64,000 bases of DNA from Neobacillus niacini (GTDB taxonomy: Bacteria; Bacillota; Bacilli; Bacillales; Cytobacillaceae): assembly GCF_000759675.1 (NCBI RefSeq), contig NZ_BAWM01000003.1:1-64000 (forward strand), read 5' to 3'. Numbering within the stretch: position 1 is the stretch's first letter; every line of letters begins with the position of its first letter. The position numbers were made by a program, and so were the translations under genes. Shown here piece by piece: positions 63,267 through 64,000 of this stretch. Under the pieces are notes generated by a model. The model saw nothing but the letters and a program-made list of their open reading frames with translations, ran no database searches and was not told where the DNA came from.

Positions 63267-64000
63267 ATGGAACGGAAATTACCATTAAAAGAAATCATAG
63301 CTTTAGGCTTTTTTATGTTTGCCTTATTTTTAGGGGCTGGAAATATAATTTTCCCGCCTTTACTTGGTCAGCAAGCTGGTGGATCACTATTATCAGCTAT
63401 TATTGGGTTTTTAGTCACGGGTGTTGGGTTACCTGTTTTGGCTGTCTACACAATCGCAAAATCAAGCGGAAATTTAGATGACTTATCCAATAGAGTACAC
63501 CCCGCATTCGGTAAGGTTTTTCCCGTTATCATTTATTTAACGCTTGGACCATTTTTCGGAATACCTCGAACCGGTACCGTAACCTATGAGATTGGCGTCG
63601 CTCCATTCCTTTCAAATGAAAGCAGCATGGGTTTATTTATTTCAACTTTCGTATTTTTCCTTATCACCTTTTGGCTGGCTCTCAATCCAGCAAAGCTAGT
63701 CGATCGTGTAGGAAAAGTCCTTACTCCTATTCTTCTATTATTAATCGCAATTATATCAATCAGAGGATTTGCTTCACCTATTGGCTCTATTGGTGAGGAA
63801 GCGGGAAAATACAGAGAGGGAGCATTTTTTGGCGGGTTTGTTGAAGGTTATTTAACGATGGACGCCATCGCAGCTCTTGTATTTGGAATTGTGGTGATTA
63901 ATCGAGTTCAAGAAATGGGAATAAAATCAACATCCTTTATTCGCTCATATACCATTAAAGCAGGGATTATTGCAGGAATTGGGTTATCGTTTGTCTATAT
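63267..64000 (+). CDS. brnQ: Branched-chain amino acid transporter BrnQ, partial
   Basis: The first 244 codons of a LIVCS-family transporter; it runs off the window. ATG 63267 follows TTGGAGGT. It reads MERKLPLKEIIALGFFMFAL, then FLGAGNIIFPPLLGQQAGG, the sodium-site region of the family, and later PRTGTVTYEIGVAPF and GYLTMDAIAALVFGIVVINR. About seven of 12 membrane segments are present. It would take up Leu, Ile or Val with sodium. Confidence 0.88.
   Translation, partial: MERKLPLKEIIALGFFMFALFLGAGNIIFPPLLGQQAGGSLLSAIIGFLVTGVGLPVLAVYTIAKSSGNLDDLSNRVHPAFGKVFPVIIYLTLGPFFGIPRTGTVTYEIGVAPFLSNESSMGLFISTFVFFLITFWLALNPAKLVDRVGKVLTPILLLLIAIISIRGFASPIGSIGEEAGKYREGAFFGGFVEGYLTMDAIAALVFGIVVINRVQEMGIKSTSFIRSYTIKAGIIAGIGLSFVY

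Overview
The window is a chromosomal segment of an AT-rich, spore-forming Bacillaceae (Bacillus or Neobacillus type). Evidence is the strong AGGAGG ribosome sites, TTG and GTG starts, sigma-A, Fur, CcpA, Pho and sigma-54 signals of Bacillus type, orphan sporulation-type kinases, and protein families close to B. subtilis YclNOPQ, HmoA, YfhP, YkuK, AmhX, TcyP, YxjC/ScoAB/YxjF and YesMN. There are no rRNA, tRNA, phage, IS or CRISPR features.

Layout. 0-2 kb: a peroxiredoxin with an in-frame UGA exactly at its catalytic position, and a C39-like peptidase; both carry homopolymer frameshifts. 2-6 kb: Fur-controlled siderophore importer yclNOPQ followed by the heme-degrading monooxygenase hmoA. 6-12.5 kb: a lipoprotein, an orphan PAS kinase, a 52-residue CxxC protein, a GNAT enzyme, an alkaline phosphatase and a di-heme peroxidase lipoprotein. 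12.5-17.3 kb (minus): a Pho-box-controlled envelope operon (UDP-glucose dehydrogenase, PAP2 phosphatase, glycosyltransferase, yfhP), then ykuK. 17.6-29 kb: amidohydrolase, NhaC-type antiporter, a regulator next to a dipeptide epimerase, a PadR/HAAS pair, an MFS pump, a His-rich membrane protein and cystine transporter tcyP. 29-36 kb: DinB and VOC proteins, an ABC drug exporter with its TetR, and an MMPL pump with its TetR. 36-44.9 kb: a KinB-like kinase and a sigma-54-controlled ketone-body cluster (scoAB, thiolase, GntP permease, 3-hydroxybutyrate dehydrogenase, enhancer-binding activator). 45-60 kb: a galactose region: a deletion scar joining a DUF624 gene to an alpha-galactosidase tail, galKETM-galR, a membrane-anchored sugar-binding sensor with kinase and AraC-type regulator, and the mglBAC importer. 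60-64 kb: a TANGO2/NRDE protein, two small proteins, an M20 amidase and the start of a BrnQ transporter.

The galactose genes form one pathway: extracellular sensing, ABC uptake, and the Leloir route to UDP-glucose. The ketone-body genes likewise form a uptake, oxidation, CoA transfer and thiolysis route under one activator.

The most unusual content lies between genes. Several repeat families recur: R1, a modular foldable element of 120-300 bp (4 copies); R2, a two-hairpin element (8 full or partial copies); R3, pairs of an 18-bp palindrome at a fixed 33-bp spacing (3 pairs); and a four-unit direct repeat with an exact 21-bp period. They occur at gene ends, inside the mgl operon and next to promoters. 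The other standout is the candidate selenocysteine peroxiredoxin, whose UGA is followed by a perfect 8-bp hairpin with a GGA loop at the spacing expected of a bacterial SECIS.
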